43,971 nucleotides of DNA from JANXLS01 sp038227045 (GCA_038227045.1 JBBRQD010000041.1:1-43971), one strand, 5' to 3'. Positions 9,084 through 17,625 are shown, counted from the stretch's first letter. Made by a program: numbers and translations. Notes: generated from the letters alone by a model not told the origin.

Positions 9084-10063
9084 GATTGCACGATCACCTG
9101 CGAGCCTGAAAAATCGAAGCGGAAACGGACTTCCTGCAAGCCGGCTTTCATCATCGTGTGCCGCAGCTTGGGTTTGTCCTCGGTGTAAAACATGAGGAAT
9201 CCACCGCCGCCCGCGCCGATTAATTTTCCGCCCATCGCACCGTTTTTCATGGCGAGATTGTACCAGTCGTCGATGTTCGAATTGCTCATGCTGCCGGAGC
9301 GTTTTTTCTTGTGCTCCCAATGGATGTTCATCAATTCGGCGAACTTGGGCAGATTGCCGGACTCCATGGCGTCCTTGCTTTGAATACCGAGTTCCTTGAT
9401 GAAATGCAGATTCTCGGTCATCTCCTTGTCCTTCTGTTTGCTTTTTGTGTCCTGTTCTTTCAACACGTCGGACGCGTTGCGCGAATAGCCGGTGAAAAAC
9501 AGCAGCAGATTGTCCTCGAGATTGTAGAGCGTTTCCTTGGTGAGCTTGAGGGGCCAGGCGTCAACTTGTCCATTGGTGTGAAAGCGGAAGCAGGTGATGC
9601 CGCCATACGCGGCGATGAACTGATCCTGCTTGCCGATGGGTTCTTTGAGGATGTCGAGTTCGATGTGACAGGCCTGTTCGGCCAGTTCGCGCGGATGAAT
9701 CAGATCTTTGTTGTGTGCGTGCAGCGCGCGGAGCAGCGCGGTTGTGAAACTGCCTGACGAACCGAGACCCGTGCCGGCGGGGATGTCGGCCATGCTGGCG
9801 ATTTCCATGCAGCTCGCGTCGACGCCGGAGAGCTTGATCGCTTCGCGCACGAGCGGGTGCTGCAATTCGTCTGGCGATTGCACGCGCTCCATCTTCGAAT
9901 ACTTGACGATCAACTCCGGCACGAACGTCTGATGCACGGTGATGTAGACATATTTGTCGATGGCGGCGGCGATCAGAAATCCGCCGTGTTCCATGTAATA
10001 GGAGGGGAGGTCGGTGCCGCCGCCTCCAAGTGAAATGCGCAGCGGGCTGCGGGTGATGATCAT
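9080..10063 (-). CDS. hddA: D-glycero-alpha-D-manno-heptose 7-phosphate kinase (HddA-like GHMP kinase)
   Basis: A 327-residue GHMP kinase. HddA phosphorylates heptose 7-phosphate at C1, giving the 1,7-bisphosphate. The start IITRSPLRISLGGGGTDLP is the HddA-type N-terminus. The ATP loop PAGTGLGSSGSFTTALL lies near residues 95-111, and the C-terminal GHMP motif GAGGGGFLMF near residues 282-291. Starts and stops overlap by four bases on both sides (with the Gfo/Idh gene at 10060-10063 and hddC at 9080-9083). The family also includes fucokinase-like enzymes, but the neighbours support heptose. Confidence 0.85.
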   Translation of the reverse strand: MIITRSPLRISLGGGGTDLPSYYMEHGGFLIAAAIDKYVYITVHQTFVPELIVKYSKMERVQSPDELQHPLVREAIKLSGVDASCMEIASMADIPAGTGLGSSGSFTTALLRALHAHNKDLIHPRELAEQACHIELDILKEPIGKQDQFIAAYGGITCFRFHTNGQVDAWPLKLTKETLYNLEDNLLLFFTGYSRNASDVLKEQDTKSKQKDKEMTENLHFIKELGIQSKDAMESGNLPKFAELMNIHWEHKKKRSGSMSNSNIDDWYNLAMKNGAMGGKLIGAGGGGFLMFYTEDKPKLRHTMMKAGLQEVRFRFDFSGSQVIVQS

Positions 10064-11028
10064 GCGTTGTAAATCCTTTCGACGACGCTGAGGGCCGCGC
10101 GCGCGTCGCTGAGATTCGCGGAGGGCTGGCGATTCAGGCGGATGTCTTCCAGGAACTCTTCCATTTCAAATTCCCACGAACGGTCAGGCATCGGGTATTC
10201 CCATGAAAGGGTCTCCGGCGGACCCATTTGCGGCAGCATTTTGTAGTACGTGAGCTTCTCCAAACCATAGCTGCCGCCCAGGCCGGAGATGTCGATTTTT
10301 CCTTGGCTCCCGTAAATCTCCATGGAAAAAAGATTCTTCCATTCGGTGCAACTGGCGTGCAAAAAGGCGACCTGTTTTTGGTTTGTCTTTAGAAGCATGA
10401 AGGCGTTGTCGTCGACTTCCATATTCCAGAAATAGGTCGGTGCGCAGCCTTCCACTTCCGTAAAGTCGCCGAGGAACCAGCGCGCGAGATCGATCAGATG
10501 GATGCCCTGGTCGATGAGTTCGCCGCCGCCGGAGAGCTCTTTCTTCGCGCGCCATTCGGTGTCGTAGCCAATGCGTCCGCCGTGGCCGTAGCGCGCGCGG
10601 ACGAACATGAGTTTTCCCAAGACGCCGGAATCCACGATTTCACGCGCTTTGCGAAACGCGAAATGGTAGCGATGATTGAAGCCCACGCGCACAAGTTTTC
10701 CCAACCGCGCGGCGGCCTGTATGACTGGATCGAGTTCAGCCGCGGCGCGCGCGGCGGGCTTCTCGACGAAGACGTGTTTGCCGGCTTCGAGCGCGGCGAG
10801 CGTGATTTCGGCGAGCACGTTGTGGATGGTTGCGACGATGACAATGTCCACGTCGGCGCGCCCGAGCAATGCGCGCAGGTCCGGTTCGGGCACGCAGCCG
10901 GGAAACGATTTTGCGAGCGCCGCGGCGCGCAGTGGATCGGTGTCGGTGCAGGCAACAAGACTTGCGCCGGCAAGCGCCTTGGCGCGCTTCTGGCCGATCA
11001 GTCCGCAACCGACTATGGCGACGTTCAT
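10060..11028 (-). CDS. Gfo/Idh/MocA-family NAD(P)-dependent sugar oxidoreductase
   Basis: A 322-residue dehydrogenase with an N-terminal Rossmann fold (VAIVGCGLIGQKRAKAL) and the family motif EKPAA near residue 93, followed by the Gfo/Idh C-terminal domain. Such enzymes oxidise or reduce hydroxyl groups on inositols, hexoses or nucleotide sugars. In this operon it probably modifies the activated heptose or a companion sugar, but the substrate cannot be read from sequence. AGGAT precedes the ATG, and the gene starts 15 bases after the SDR stop. Confidence 0.82.
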   Translation of the reverse strand: MNVAIVGCGLIGQKRAKALAGASLVACTDTDPLRAAALAKSFPGCVPEPDLRALLGRADVDIVIVATIHNVLAEITLAALEAGKHVFVEKPAARAAAELDPVIQAAARLGKLVRVGFNHRYHFAFRKAREIVDSGVLGKLMFVRARYGHGGRIGYDTEWRAKKELSGGGELIDQGIHLIDLARWFLGDFTEVEGCAPTYFWNMEVDDNAFMLLKTNQKQVAFLHASCTEWKNLFSMEIYGSQGKIDISGLGGSYGLEKLTYYKMLPQMGPPETLSWEYPMPDRSWEFEMEEFLEDIRLNRQPSANLSDARAALSVVERIYNA

Positions 11029-11043
11029 GGATTATCCTGGGGG

Positions 11044-11922
11044 CTATTCCCACATCTTTCCGCGATCTTCCGGCACGATTCGTCTTAGCGTGTAAATATC
11101 CGATTCTTTCAGTTCGTCCAGATGCGTGGCGAAATTGTTCCATGGATCCCATGCGGCGGCAATGATTTTTCCGGTTATTTCTTTGGCATCGTCCGAGGCG
11201 AGATACGCGCAGAGTTCCGCGGCTTTTTCGGGTGGCCCCCCCAGAGAAAGGGCACCTTTTTCGGCTTGCTTGACGACTTTGTCGAATTCTTCCGCACCGA
11301 CGTTTTCGCGGCCGGCTTTGAGGATTTCGTTCAGCATGTCGGTGGCCATTGCGCCGGGCGCGATTGAATTGGCGCGGACTCCGGAGCCTTTTAATTCGAG
11401 CGCGAGAATTTCGGTGAAGCGTGCCAGTCCTGTTTTGGCAGTTGCATAGGCTGAGAAATTCGGGCGGGGACTCGTCGCGCCGCCGCCGCTGAGATTGATT
11501 ATTGAGCCGCCGCCGTTTTGGATCATCCAAGGCACGAAGGCGCGGCAGAGTTCCACGGGCGCCAGCAAGTTGACGCGCATCGTCGATTCCCAGTCGCGCC
11601 AGTCGTTGTCCCACGCTTTGCCGATGGGGCCCAGGATGCCGGCATTGTTGATCAGCGCGTGTGTGGCCGGCCAGATTGACAGGGCTTTGTTGACGATCGT
11701 CGCCGCCGCCGTGTCCTTCGACAGATCGGCGACACAGACCGCCGCCGATTGTTTCTCGCGAACGGGAGCGCGTTGAAGCTCCGCGCGCAAGGCATCGAGT
11801 GCTTCCTTTGAGCGCGCGACGAGAAGCACATTTGCGCCGTGGGACCAAAGTGCCTGGGCAATCGATTTGCCCAACCCTCGCGACGCGCCTGTCAGTACGA
11901 TGTTTTTATTGTTCAGCAGCAT
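11044..11922 (-). CDS. Short-chain dehydrogenase/reductase (SDR)
   Basis: A 292-residue classical SDR. It has TGASRGLGKSIA for cofactor binding, NNAG in strand 4, and a catalytic set with Ser in INLSGGG and YATAK as the YxxxK pair. Starting at the ATG at 11922 gives MLLNNKNIVLTG; a GTG nine bases upstream is possible, but neither has a strong ribosome-binding site. The C-terminal extension past residue 240 is longer than in minimal SDRs. It sits between the epimerase and the Gfo/Idh oxidoreductase, so a role in making a modified sugar nucleotide is likely but unproven. Confidence 0.8.
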   Translation of the reverse strand: MLLNNKNIVLTGASRGLGKSIAQALWSHGANVLLVARSKEALDALRAELQRAPVREKQSAAVCVADLSKDTAAATIVNKALSIWPATHALINNAGILGPIGKAWDNDWRDWESTMRVNLLAPVELCRAFVPWMIQNGGGSIINLSGGGATSPRPNFSAYATAKTGLARFTEILALELKGSGVRANSIAPGAMATDMLNEILKAGRENVGAEEFDKVVKQAEKGALSLGGPPEKAAELCAYLASDDAKEITGKIIAAAWDPWNNFATHLDELKESDIYTLRRIVPEDRGKMWE

Positions 11923-11999
11923 GGGGAGCACTCAATAGAATTAACGAACAGCAATTGTACCACGTCTATATCGTCCAGCCAATGGGGTGGCGGAACCGT

Positions 12000-12953
12000 T
12001 TATCGGCGCACGAACACCCAGGGATTGTTTTCCAGGTAACGCACAGTCGCGACGACGCCTTCGCGGATCGTGAGTTTTGGAGTCCAACCGAGCGCGCGGA
12101 TGCGTTTGCAATCGAGGAAAATGAAGGGATTGTCGCCGATCCAGCCGCGGTCGCCGCCCGTGTATTCCAGGCGCGGCTTCACGCCCATTGCGTCGCAGAT
12201 CCAGCCGATGGAATTGTTGACTTCGCAGTATTCATCCGTGCCGAGATTATAGACGCTGACTTTCGCAGCGGATTTTTCGACGGAGATGGCGATGCCGTCG
12301 AGACAGTCTTGGATATAAAGATAGGACTTGCGCTGCTTGCCATTTCCCAGCACCTTCAAATGGTCCGGGTGTTCCTTCAACTGCTTGTAGAAATCGAAGA
12401 CGTGGCCGTGCGTGTAATGCTCGCCGAGAATTGACACGAAGCGAAAGATGCAGGCTTGAAATCCGAAGCCTTCGCAATACGCCGCAATCATTCCTTCGCC
12501 CGCGAGTTTGGAAGCGCCGTACAACGATGTTTGGATGGGGAAGGGGCAATCCTCCGGAGTCGGGATTACCTGCGCTTCGCCGTAGACGGAGCCTGTTGAT
12601 GAAAACGCGATCCGTTTGACGCCGTTGGCCCGCATGGCTTCGAGGACGTGATAGGTTGCGATGGTGTTCTGGTCGAGGTCTTTGCGCGGATGGTCGGTGC
12701 CGAAGCGCACGTCGGCGTTGGCGGCGAGATGGTACACGATTTCGCAACCGTCCATCGCGGATTTCAGCGACTCCAATTCGAGCAGGTCGGCGCGAACGAG
12801 CGTGAAGTTTGGATTGAGCAGCGCCGGCGCGAGAAATTCCTGCTGGCCCGTCGAAAAGTTGTCGTAACCGACGACTGCATGGCCATCTTTCAGCAGGCGA
12901 TTGACGAGATTGCTGGCGATAAATCCGGCGCAGCCGGTGACGAAACAGCGCAA
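12000..12953 (-). CDS. NAD-dependent NDP-sugar epimerase/dehydratase (extended SDR), TTG start
   Basis: A 317-residue extended SDR of the GalE/WcaG group acting on nucleotide sugars. FVTGCAGFIASNL is the NAD loop, YGASK gives the catalytic Tyr and Lys near residues 143-147, and FSSTGSVYGE holds the catalytic Ser region. The start is a TTG at 12953, supported by a perfect GGAGG 8 bases upstream (12966-12962); no ATG in frame is near. It is the first gene of the six-gene sugar operon, and its leader contains an inverted repeat (12966-12976 with 13011-13021) next to the ribosome-binding site. UDP-glucose, UDP-glucuronate or GDP-sugar substrates are all possible. Confidence 0.85.
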   Translation of the reverse strand: MRCFVTGCAGFIASNLVNRLLKDGHAVVGYDNFSTGQQEFLAPALLNPNFTLVRADLLELESLKSAMDGCEIVYHLAANADVRFGTDHPRKDLDQNTIATYHVLEAMRANGVKRIAFSSTGSVYGEAQVIPTPEDCPFPIQTSLYGASKLAGEGMIAAYCEGFGFQACIFRFVSILGEHYTHGHVFDFYKQLKEHPDHLKVLGNGKQRKSYLYIQDCLDGIAISVEKSAAKVSVYNLGTDEYCEVNNSIGWICDAMGVKPRLEYTGGDRGWIGDNPFIFLDCKRIRALGWTPKLTIREGVVATVRYLENNPWVFVRR

Positions 12954-13208
12954 CTTGAATGCCTCCGAAAATTCGCTGCAAACCGCAAACTGCTTTTAAC
13001 CGCGAATTTCGCGAATTTTCGCGAATGGTTTTTGAACTCTATAACTTGAATATAATGGATGCGAAACGATTGTGCCATGAATTCAACGGCGGCAAGAGTG
13101 CCGCTGCACCTTTGCGCGGCTTGATTTTTCGGTGTGTGCCGATATTCTTTTGGCATCATCGTTTTATTTCTCGACTCGTCAATCGTTCAATATTCGGAGC
13201 GCGGCAGC
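12954..13208. promoter_or_regulatory. Divergent intergenic region between sugar operon and glycosyltransferase
   Basis: This 255-base gap must hold the promoters of both the minus-strand sugar operon and the plus-strand glycosyltransferase. It contains three near-tandem CGCGAATT units at 13001-13029 and the 11-base inverted pair CGAAAATTCGC (12966-12976) and GCGAATTTTCG (13011-13021). A TATAAT at 13051-13056 could be a -10 box for the plus strand, but no good -35 box sits 17 bases before it. No coding potential was seen. Confidence 0.35.
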
Positions 13209-14210
13209 ATGGAAAAAGGCGAGGGCTTGCCGTTCATTTCAGTGGTTGTGCCGATTTATAACGAAGAGTTGGTGCTGCCGAAATTTATTGCGACAATGTG
13301 CGGCGTTCTGAAGCAGGTGAGCGAGGAATTCGAAATCATCTTCGCCGCCGATCCGTGCCAGGACCGGACCTTTGAAATCGTCCGCGAGGCTCATGCGAAA
13401 GATCCACGCATCAAACTGCTCGCCCTTTCGCGGCGTTTCGGACAGCCGGCCGCGACCATGGCGGGGCTGGCGTATTCGCGCGGGCAAGTCGTCGTCGTGA
13501 TCGATTGCGACATGCAGGATCCGCCGGGATTGATTCCGGAGATGGTCAAGTTCTGGCACGAAGGCTACAAGGTCGTGATTCCGCAGCGCCGTTCCCGCAC
13601 CGGTGAACATCCGCTCAAGAAGTTGATCGCGTACAGCGGCTACTGGTTCATCAATAAAATCGCAAACGTCAAAATTCCCCGCAACACGGGCGATTTTCGA
13701 TTGATGGACCGGCGCGTCGTCAGTGAACTGGTGAAGCTCAACGAGAGCCACGGTTTTTTGCGCGGGCTCGTGGCCGTCGTGGGATTCAAGACGTATCTCC
13801 TGCCTTTCGACCGCGAGGCTCGCGATGCGGGAGAGGGGAAATACAATCGCATTACCGGCAGCCTGCGCATCGGCTTCAACGGCATCGTGGCGTTTTCGGA
13901 TTACCTGCTGAACCTGGCGTCGATGGCCGGTTTCTGCATTTCTGCGTTTGCCGTTTTGGGAATCCTGGTGATTTTAGTGATGAAAGTGGGCGACATGCTG
14001 GGTTTATTGACCTGGAAGTTCGAAAGCGGCGTTCCATCGATCATGATTCTGATTCTCTTCATGGGTGGATTGCAGATGATGAGCATGGGGATTTTGGGCG
14101 CTTACATAGGCCGGATTTACGATGAAGCCAAGCGGCGTCCCAAGTTTATTGTCGAAGAGTCGGTGGGTTTGGACGGTGAGTTTCGCAAGCGACGGTCGGA
14201 TGATGTGTGA
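13209..14210 (+). CDS. DPM1/GtrB-type polyprenyl-phosphate glycosyltransferase (GT2)
   Basis: A 333-residue family 2 glycosyltransferase. Such enzymes move a sugar from a nucleotide donor to undecaprenyl phosphate on the inner face of the membrane. SVVVPIYNEE opens the GT-A fold, DCDMQDPP near residue 100 holds the metal-binding acidic motif, and two membrane helices lie at the C-terminus (about residues 235-260 and 275-300), as in GtrB and ArnC. The ATG at 13209 has CGGAG about 10 bases upstream; the frame is open further upstream without support. It diverges from the sugar operon, so it may load that operon's product onto the lipid carrier. Confidence 0.87.
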   Translation: MEKGEGLPFISVVVPIYNEELVLPKFIATMCGVLKQVSEEFEIIFAADPCQDRTFEIVREAHAKDPRIKLLALSRRFGQPAATMAGLAYSRGQVVVVIDCDMQDPPGLIPEMVKFWHEGYKVVIPQRRSRTGEHPLKKLIAYSGYWFINKIANVKIPRNTGDFRLMDRRVVSELVKLNESHGFLRGLVAVVGFKTYLLPFDREARDAGEGKYNRITGSLRIGFNGIVAFSDYLLNLASMAGFCISAFAVLGILVILVMKVGDMLGLLTWKFESGVPSIMILILFMGGLQMMSMGILGAYIGRIYDEAKRRPKFIVEESVGLDGEFRKRRSDDV

Positions 14211-14288
14211 CCGGGGTATCATCCTGCTCTTAAAAATTCCAACAAATTTATTGCATATCCAATTAATGTAGGGTAATGTCTAGCCAGC

Positions 14289-14323
14289 GCAGGACCGTCT
14301 AACCGACGGTCTTGCTTTTTTTT
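14289..14323 (+). terminator. Strong Rho-independent terminator
   Basis: An 11-bp stem with one G-T pair (GCAGGACCGTC with GACGGTCTTGC), a 5-base loop TAACC and a run of eight T. It closes the glycosyltransferase transcript about 80 bases after its stop and isolates the following housekeeping block. Confidence 0.9.
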
Positions 14324-14437
14324 AAGTCTGAATGCGCGATCTTTTCGATTTATGTTAGGGCGCGAAGCCAGAGGAAATTAGAAAGAAGAGTGATTTCGTT
14401 TTCGCTCTGTATCTGTATTGCTTGAGAGGAATCTGCA

Positions 14438-15643
14438 ATGTCTGTTTCGTATAAACTGGCCCGCCGAATTTGCGAAGTCCAGCCCAGCGCAACACTTGCC
14501 GTCGATGCCAAAGCCAAAGGGCTTCAGGCTCAAGGCAAAGATATTGTCGGTTTCGGCGTGGGCGAACCCGATTTCAATACCCCTGAGCATATTTGTGAGG
14601 CCGGTTGTAAGGCGATCAACAACGGCGATACCAAATATTCCGCTAAGCGGGGCGCGGAGCTGAAGAAGAGCATCGTCGAAAAGCTCAAACGCGAAAACAA
14701 TCTTGACTACAAGTCAGAAGATATTGTCGTCAGCAATGGCGCCAAACAGAGTCTTTACAATCTTCTTCAGGTGATTGTAGACGAAGGCGACGAAGTCATC
14801 ATCCCCGCTCCTTATTGGGTGAGCTACGTTGAGCAGGTTCGTCTTGCGGGCGGCACGCCGGTGATCATCGAGACTGACGAAAAAACCGCGTTCAAGATCA
14901 CCGCGGGGCAGCTCGAAAAGGCCATCACGCCCAAAACGCGCTTGTTCATGCACAACAGTCCGTCGAATCCGACGGGGACCGTTTACACGCCGGTCGAAAT
15001 CTGCACGATTGCGTCAGTTCTTGAGAAGCACGGGATATTGGCGATTTCCGATGAGATCTACGAGCATTTGATCTACAGCGACATTCTGCCGTTGTCTCTG
15101 GCTGCCGCGCTGCCGGGATTGAAGAATCAAATTATCACAGTCAACGGTTGTTCGAAGTCCTTCTCGATGACCGGCTGGCGCATTGGCTGGGCAGCGGGGC
15201 CGAGTGAAATTATGAAGGCCGTTGCGAAATTCCAGAGCCATGCGACGAGCGATCCGGCGGCGTTCAGCCAGGCCGGCGCGGCGGAAGCGTATGGAAAGAT
15301 CGAGTTGTCGAATGCCGCGATTGAGTCCATGAAAACGCAGTTCGACGCGCGCCGCAAACTGATGCACAAACGCTTGAACGAACTCAAGGGTGTTTTCTGC
15401 ATCGAGCCGCTCGGCGCGTTCTATTGCTTCCCGAACGTGACTGGCGTTTTTGGCCGCTCGTTTAGTGGAGTCATCGTCAAGACGCCGATGGATTTCTGTT
15501 CCGTGGCGCTGGAACAGGCCGGCGTGGCACTGGTTCCCGGCGAGGCGTTCGGATCGAAGAGCCATGTGCGGTTAAGCTATGCGACGAGTTCCGAGTTAAT
15601 CAACAAGGGTCTGGATCGCCTGGAAACGCTTTTGAATTCGTAG
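14438..15643 (+). CDS. Class I (type Ib) aspartate/prephenate aminotransferase
   Basis: A 401-residue PLP enzyme of fold type I. GFGVGEPDFNTP is the type Ib N-terminal signature, NSPSNPTGTVY contains the PLP-contacting Asn, SDEIYEHLIY follows, and SKSFSMTGWRIGW carries the Schiff-base lysine near K240. The C-terminal arginine motif HVRLSYATS binds the substrate carboxylate. Members transfer amino groups between aspartate and 2-oxoglutarate, and several also use prephenate. pheA lies two genes downstream, so an added role in phenylalanine or tyrosine synthesis is plausible. GAGAGGA precedes the ATG. Confidence 0.88.
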   Translation: MSVSYKLARRICEVQPSATLAVDAKAKGLQAQGKDIVGFGVGEPDFNTPEHICEAGCKAINNGDTKYSAKRGAELKKSIVEKLKRENNLDYKSEDIVVSNGAKQSLYNLLQVIVDEGDEVIIPAPYWVSYVEQVRLAGGTPVIIETDEKTAFKITAGQLEKAITPKTRLFMHNSPSNPTGTVYTPVEICTIASVLEKHGILAISDEIYEHLIYSDILPLSLAAALPGLKNQIITVNGCSKSFSMTGWRIGWAAGPSEIMKAVAKFQSHATSDPAAFSQAGAAEAYGKIELSNAAIESMKTQFDARRKLMHKRLNELKGVFCIEPLGAFYCFPNVTGVFGRSFSGVIVKTPMDFCSVALEQAGVALVPGEAFGSKSHVRLSYATSSELINKGLDRLETLLNS

Positions 15644-15654
15644 TCTGTATGTAT

Positions 15655-15666
15655 CGCCGGCGGTAC
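15655..15666. repeat. Solo end of the GCCGGCG palindromic element
   Basis: CGCCGGCGGTAC followed by AAC repeats the right-hand end of the copy at 18391-18445, where GCCGGCGGTACAAC is found. It lies between the aminotransferase and greA with no left arm. It may be a remnant of the element. Confidence 0.4.
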
Positions 15667-15704
15667 AACTATTGAGATTTTGACAGAGCTTTAAGGAGAA
15701 TCGA

Positions 15705-16175
15705 ATGTCTACGGTGCCGACGACCCAGGAGGGTCTCGACAAATTGAAGGCGGACCTTTTCACGCATGAAGAGCGCCGCCCCAAAGTCTTGCTGCAAATC
15801 AAGGAAGCGCGCGAAAAGGGTGACTTATCCGAGAACGCCGAGTATCACGCGGCCCGCGAAGATCTCTCGCTGCTTGAAAGCCAGATCAATCTGTTGAAAG
15901 ACAAGATTTCGCGCGCGATGATCGTGGACAAGTCCAAGATCGGCGGCAACACGATTGTCTTTGGCGCGACGGTGAAGCTCAAGTGTCTTGCCGACAACGA
16001 CATTGAGGAATACACTTTGGTGGGCGAAGGCGAGAGCGATCCGTTCAGCAACCGCATCCTGACCACCAGTCCGATGGGCCAGGCACTGTTGACCAAAAAG
16101 GTGGGCGATATCGTCGAAGTTCCCGCGCCAAAAGGGGCCATCAAGTTTGAAGTGTTGAAGATTGAATTTAAGTAA
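15705..16175 (+). CDS. greA: Transcription elongation factor GreA
   Basis: A 156-residue GreA, the factor that stimulates RNA cleavage by backtracked RNA polymerase. The N-terminal coiled coil carries the signature GDLSENAEYHAAREDLSLLE near residues 40-59, whose acidic tip enters the secondary channel. The FKBP-like C-terminal half includes SPMGQALL and the VGDIVEVPAP turn. The length is the usual 155-160. AAGGAGA sits 6 bases before the ATG. A strong terminator at 16281-16317 follows. Confidence 0.96.
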   Translation: MSTVPTTQEGLDKLKADLFTHEERRPKVLLQIKEAREKGDLSENAEYHAAREDLSLLESQINLLKDKISRAMIVDKSKIGGNTIVFGATVKLKCLADNDIEEYTLVGEGESDPFSNRILTTSPMGQALLTKKVGDIVEVPAPKGAIKFEVLKIEFK

Positions 16176-16280
16176 CATTTTACCTTGACATGGGCGAACG
16201 ATTGAATAGGCTGTTGTTTCGAATCAAGTATGAGCGCTTTTTTAAGCTTTTTGGATGCTCAAATTGTCAATTTTGAACGG

Positions 16281-16317
16281 TAGGCGCTACTCATTTTTTG
16301 GTAGCGCCTATTTTTTT
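16281..16317 (+). terminator. Strong Rho-independent terminator after greA
   Basis: A perfect 10-bp stem (TAGGCGCTAC with GTAGCGCCTA), a 10-base loop TCATTTTTTG and seven T. It lies 106 bases downstream of the greA stop and 67 bases before pheA. Confidence 0.92.
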
Positions 16318-16383
16318 GATCCGGAATTCCAGTTGCACGGCCATTGGATCAACTTTTAAAAGACTGCGACTCACAACTAAAGC

Positions 16384-17547
16384 ATGAAGAAGAATTCCTC
16401 CAAATTGAAAGCGCAACTGCCGTCCGATGAAGACGGCATCGACGCCTTGCGCAGCACCATCGACGACCTCGACACGAAGATCGTCGCGCTCATTAATGAA
16501 CGCGCGGCAAAAGCGATGAAGATCGGCGCGCTGAAGGCCAAGGACGGCATGAAGCCGTACAGTTCGTCGCGGGAACTTCAAGTCTATAAGAAGGTGGCGG
16601 CTCAGAATGCCGGTCCGCTCAAAGACGATGCGTTCAAGGCCATCTACCGCGAGATTATGTCCGCGACGATCGCACTGGAGCGGCCCACGCGCGTGGCGTT
16701 TTTCGGGCAGCATGGCACCTTTACGCATCTGGCGGCTCGGACCAAATTTGGCGCGTCGGTTGAATACATTCCGACGCGGGACATGCGCGAAGTGTTCAGT
16801 TGCGTGTCGCGCGGCGAGGCCGATTATGGCCTGGTGCCGATCGAAAATTCGACCGAAGGCGGGGTCAACCAGTCGATTGACATGTTCGCCGACACGAAAT
16901 TGAAGATTGCCAGCGAGATCTATCTGCCCATTCACCACCACTTGCTGTGCAAAGGCAAGATGGATGAGATCACGCTGATCTACAGCCATCCGCAACCGTT
17001 CGCGCAGTGCCGGCAATGGTTGCAGGGACATTTGGCCGGCATCGAAAAGCGCGAAGTCGGCTCGACGGCCGAGGCTGCCGAGCGCGCGAGCAACGATCCG
17101 CGGGTTGCGGCCGTCGCCGGTTCGCTGGCCGCCGAAATTTACGGGGTGCCGATTGTTGCCGAGCACATCGAAGATTCGCCGTACAACATCACGCGTTTCT
17201 TCGTCATTGCCGAGCGCATGGCGGAACGCACTGGAAAAGACAAGACCAGCGTCGTGATTTCGATCAAGGACGAACCCGGTGCACTGCGTCGGCTGCTGAA
17301 AGCGTTTGACGACAATAAGATTAATCTCACGCGCATCGAATCGCGTCCAAGCAAACGGCGCGCGTGGGAATACAATTTCTATCTCGACATCGAAGGCCAT
17401 GTTCAGGACGAACAGGTGATGCGGACATTGCGCGAATTGGAAGCGAAAGTGCGGCATCTGGAGGTGCTCGGCAGCTACCCGATGTCCGAACGCGTGCCGT
17501 CTGCGTCGACAATTTCGAAAGCGAAAACAAAGAATGATGAAGTATGA
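16384..17547 (+). CDS. pheA: Bifunctional chorismate mutase/prephenate dehydratase (P-protein)
   Basis: A 387-residue fusion making phenylpyruvate from chorismate. Residues about 17-100 form an AroQ-type chorismate mutase helix bundle (IDALRSTIDDLDTKIVALIN). Residues about 104-285 are prephenate dehydratase, with IENSTEGGVNQSID and SPYNITRFFVI containing the catalytic TRF threonine. Residues about 295-370 are an ACT domain with KDEPGALRRLL and ESRPSKRRAW, the phenylalanine feedback site. The last codons (NDEV) are encoded by the first units of a degenerate heptamer array that continues past the stop, so the C-terminus may have been altered by repeat growth. Confidence 0.94.
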   Translation: MKKNSSKLKAQLPSDEDGIDALRSTIDDLDTKIVALINERAAKAMKIGALKAKDGMKPYSSSRELQVYKKVAAQNAGPLKDDAFKAIYREIMSATIALERPTRVAFFGQHGTFTHLAARTKFGASVEYIPTRDMREVFSCVSRGEADYGLVPIENSTEGGVNQSIDMFADTKLKIASEIYLPIHHHLLCKGKMDEITLIYSHPQPFAQCRQWLQGHLAGIEKREVGSTAEAAERASNDPRVAAVAGSLAAEIYGVPIVAEHIEDSPYNITRFFVIAERMAERTGKDKTSVVISIKDEPGALRRLLKAFDDNKINLTRIESRPSKRRAWEYNFYLDIEGHVQDEQVMRTLRELEAKVRHLEVLGSYPMSERVPSASTISKAKTKNDEV

Positions 17548-17588
17548 AGGATGAAAACTGAATTCAGTTCCTCCTTCATCCTTCCGCA
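17533..17588 (+). repeat. Degenerate heptanucleotide array with nested palindromes at pheA-tpiA junction
   Basis: Eight consecutive 7-base units: AATGATG, AAGTATG, AAGGATG, AAAACTG, AATTCAG, TTCCTCC, TTCATCC, TTCCGCA. Units 3 and 7 make a 10-bp stem (GAAGGATGAA with TTCATCCTTC), and the middle is a perfect 14-base palindrome, AACTGAATTCAGTT. The array begins inside the last pheA codons. It could act as a weak intercistronic terminator or mRNA stabiliser before tpiA. Confidence 0.6.
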
Positions 17589-17625
17589 TAGAATGCAATC
17601 TGGACCCAAAACAAGGAGTCAAACC

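Noticed and set aside
13051..13056. A confident sigma-70 promoter using TATAAT at this site
   Set aside because: There is no acceptable -35 box 16-18 bases upstream, so it is kept only as a possible -10 element.
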